Assembly: GCA_003235365.1 (NCBI GenBank)
Contig: QJWJ01000430.1
Coordinates: forward strand, 1 to 64,000
DNA from: Deltaproteobacteria bacterium
GTDB taxonomy: Bacteria; Myxococcota_A; Polyangia; Polyangiales; Polyangiaceae
Direction: 5' to 3'
DNA: 64,000 bases
Below, one piece after another: positions 63,326 through 64,000 of the stretch. Positions within the stretch are counted from its first letter, which is position 1, and each line of letters starts with the position of its first letter. The notes under the pieces were generated by a model, which was not told where the DNA came from, searched no databases, and saw nothing but the letters and a program-made list of their open reading frames with translations. The position numbers were made by a program, and so were the translations under genes.

Positions 63326-64000
63326 GTCCCTCTACCTCCATGGGCAGCGGCATCAGCCGCCACCCGTCATGCAGCGCCCTCCCCCAGTGGGTCGCCTGTG
63401 GTGGTTATACGTCGCGCTTTGAAAATGAATAACGGCAAGAAGGGCTTTTTTTGCATAGCCTTAGCTAATCCCCACCAACCGCTGAACGCACTACACGTGC
63501 GACGCTGCAGGCGCCTGTCGGGCCCGAACAAGAGCGCCCCCGCGCCGCTCGAACGAACTGCAGAACGACAACGCCCAACGCGCAATGGTATCCGCAACTA
63601 GTGATCAACGCAATGCGTCGCACGGCAGCGACCGACCCTGACCTACATTTCCCCGCACGACCGTCCACGGTATCCTGCCAAAGACCGTTTCCACTGCAGA
63701 ATGCTGAACTGGTACGCCGTTGGTGAGTGAACTGGAACACAGTTGAATGGGTGAACTTCGACTCAGCGCGGGCGCCAGCAAAAGACCTTGCTAGAATGGT
63801 CGGTGTATCGCCCCTCACCCGATGGGAGGGAACGACGGAGCGATACTCGTGGGTGGGGTCGTCGCTCCTTCATCGAATCGGGACGGGTCGTTTTGGGAGC
63901 ATTGTTGCTCAGGCGACTCAACCATCAGAACTTTGGCTCACAGGGGCTAATTCAATCGGACGAATCGTTCGTCCATTGAAAACGACGCAAGCGAGCATGG
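63326..64000. other. 675-nt spacer upstream of the signalling operon, right window edge
   Basis: No convincing gene is seen here. The leftward operon promoter should lie in it, but I could not define a -35/-10. On the plus strand, TTGCTAGAATGG (63789-63800) looks like a -10 region, and AACTG/CAGTT (63730-63744) is a small inverted repeat; a rightward gene may begin at or beyond the edge (ATG at 63997). Confidence 0.4.

Noticed and set aside
63788-63979. Small rightward open frame near the right edge
   Set aside because: Arg/Ser-rich, no ribosome binding site, no similarity; the region more likely holds a promoter for a gene beyond the edge.

Overview
The window looks like a chromosomal stretch from a myxobacterium-like member of Myxococcota (former Deltaproteobacteria). 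The clues are high GC, many secreted lipoproteins (twelve with a visible lipobox), two eukaryote-like Ser/Thr kinases (one fused to an AAA-type ATPase and TPRs), Cys-rich CTxDxCD-type repeats on a large metalloprotease, an MglA-type GTPase with Roadblock proteins, and low synteny between unrelated neighbours. The order or genus cannot be fixed from sequence reading alone. No rRNA, tRNA, CRISPR array, insertion sequence or prophage was seen.

Layout. 1-13.6 kb: a truncated LacI-like sensor domain, a family-2 glycosyltransferase, a TPR lipoprotein, a giant kinase/cyclase-homology/AAA/TPR regulator, a PLP aminotransferase with an upstream lipoprotein, a TraB/PrgY membrane protein and a second Ser/Thr kinase. 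13.6-28.6 kb: mostly cell-surface and secreted proteins (beta-helix lipoprotein, GH5 glycosidase, HTTM membrane protein, VIT/VWA lipoprotein, 1491-residue metalloprotease, GtrA, Cys-rich lipoprotein), with a glutathione S-transferase. 28.7-42.6 kb: a WYL-C fragment protein, a degenerate-receiver/TPR membrane protein, a conserved unknown, an AmpG-like MFS permease, a propeller-like lipoprotein, a lipoprotein with a ferritin-like diiron domain, a cyclic-nucleotide-binding protein next to an isoaspartyl peptidase, and an FG-GAP lipoprotein. 42.9-52.6 kb: pyruvate:ferredoxin oxidoreductase abutting a dihydroorotate-dehydrogenase-like gene, then a tripartite ABC efflux operon (ATPase, FtsX permease, HlyD-type adaptor, AMIN-like lipoprotein). 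52.7-58.7 kb: an unknown lipoprotein, a GPH-type permease, a ferredoxin/FNR/truncated-globin/zinc-ribbon fusion, a tiny membrane protein and an unknown helical protein.

The best candidate for an undescribed system is the leftward operon at 58738-63325: two paralogous Roadblock/LC7 proteins, an MglA-like GTPase fused to what reads as a protein-kinase-like C-terminal domain, a calcineurin-like phosphoesterase, and a protein joining an ABC-type ATPase (with a shrunken signature region) to a dual-specificity-type phosphatase. GTPase, GTPase regulators, kinase-like fold and two phosphatases in one transcription unit suggest a switch-type signalling pathway. The domain calls rest on visible motifs; the pathway is inference.

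A second notable item is a 36-nt sequence, 31/36 identical, that sits in two short convergent spacers 44 kb apart (8734-8769 and 52644-52679).
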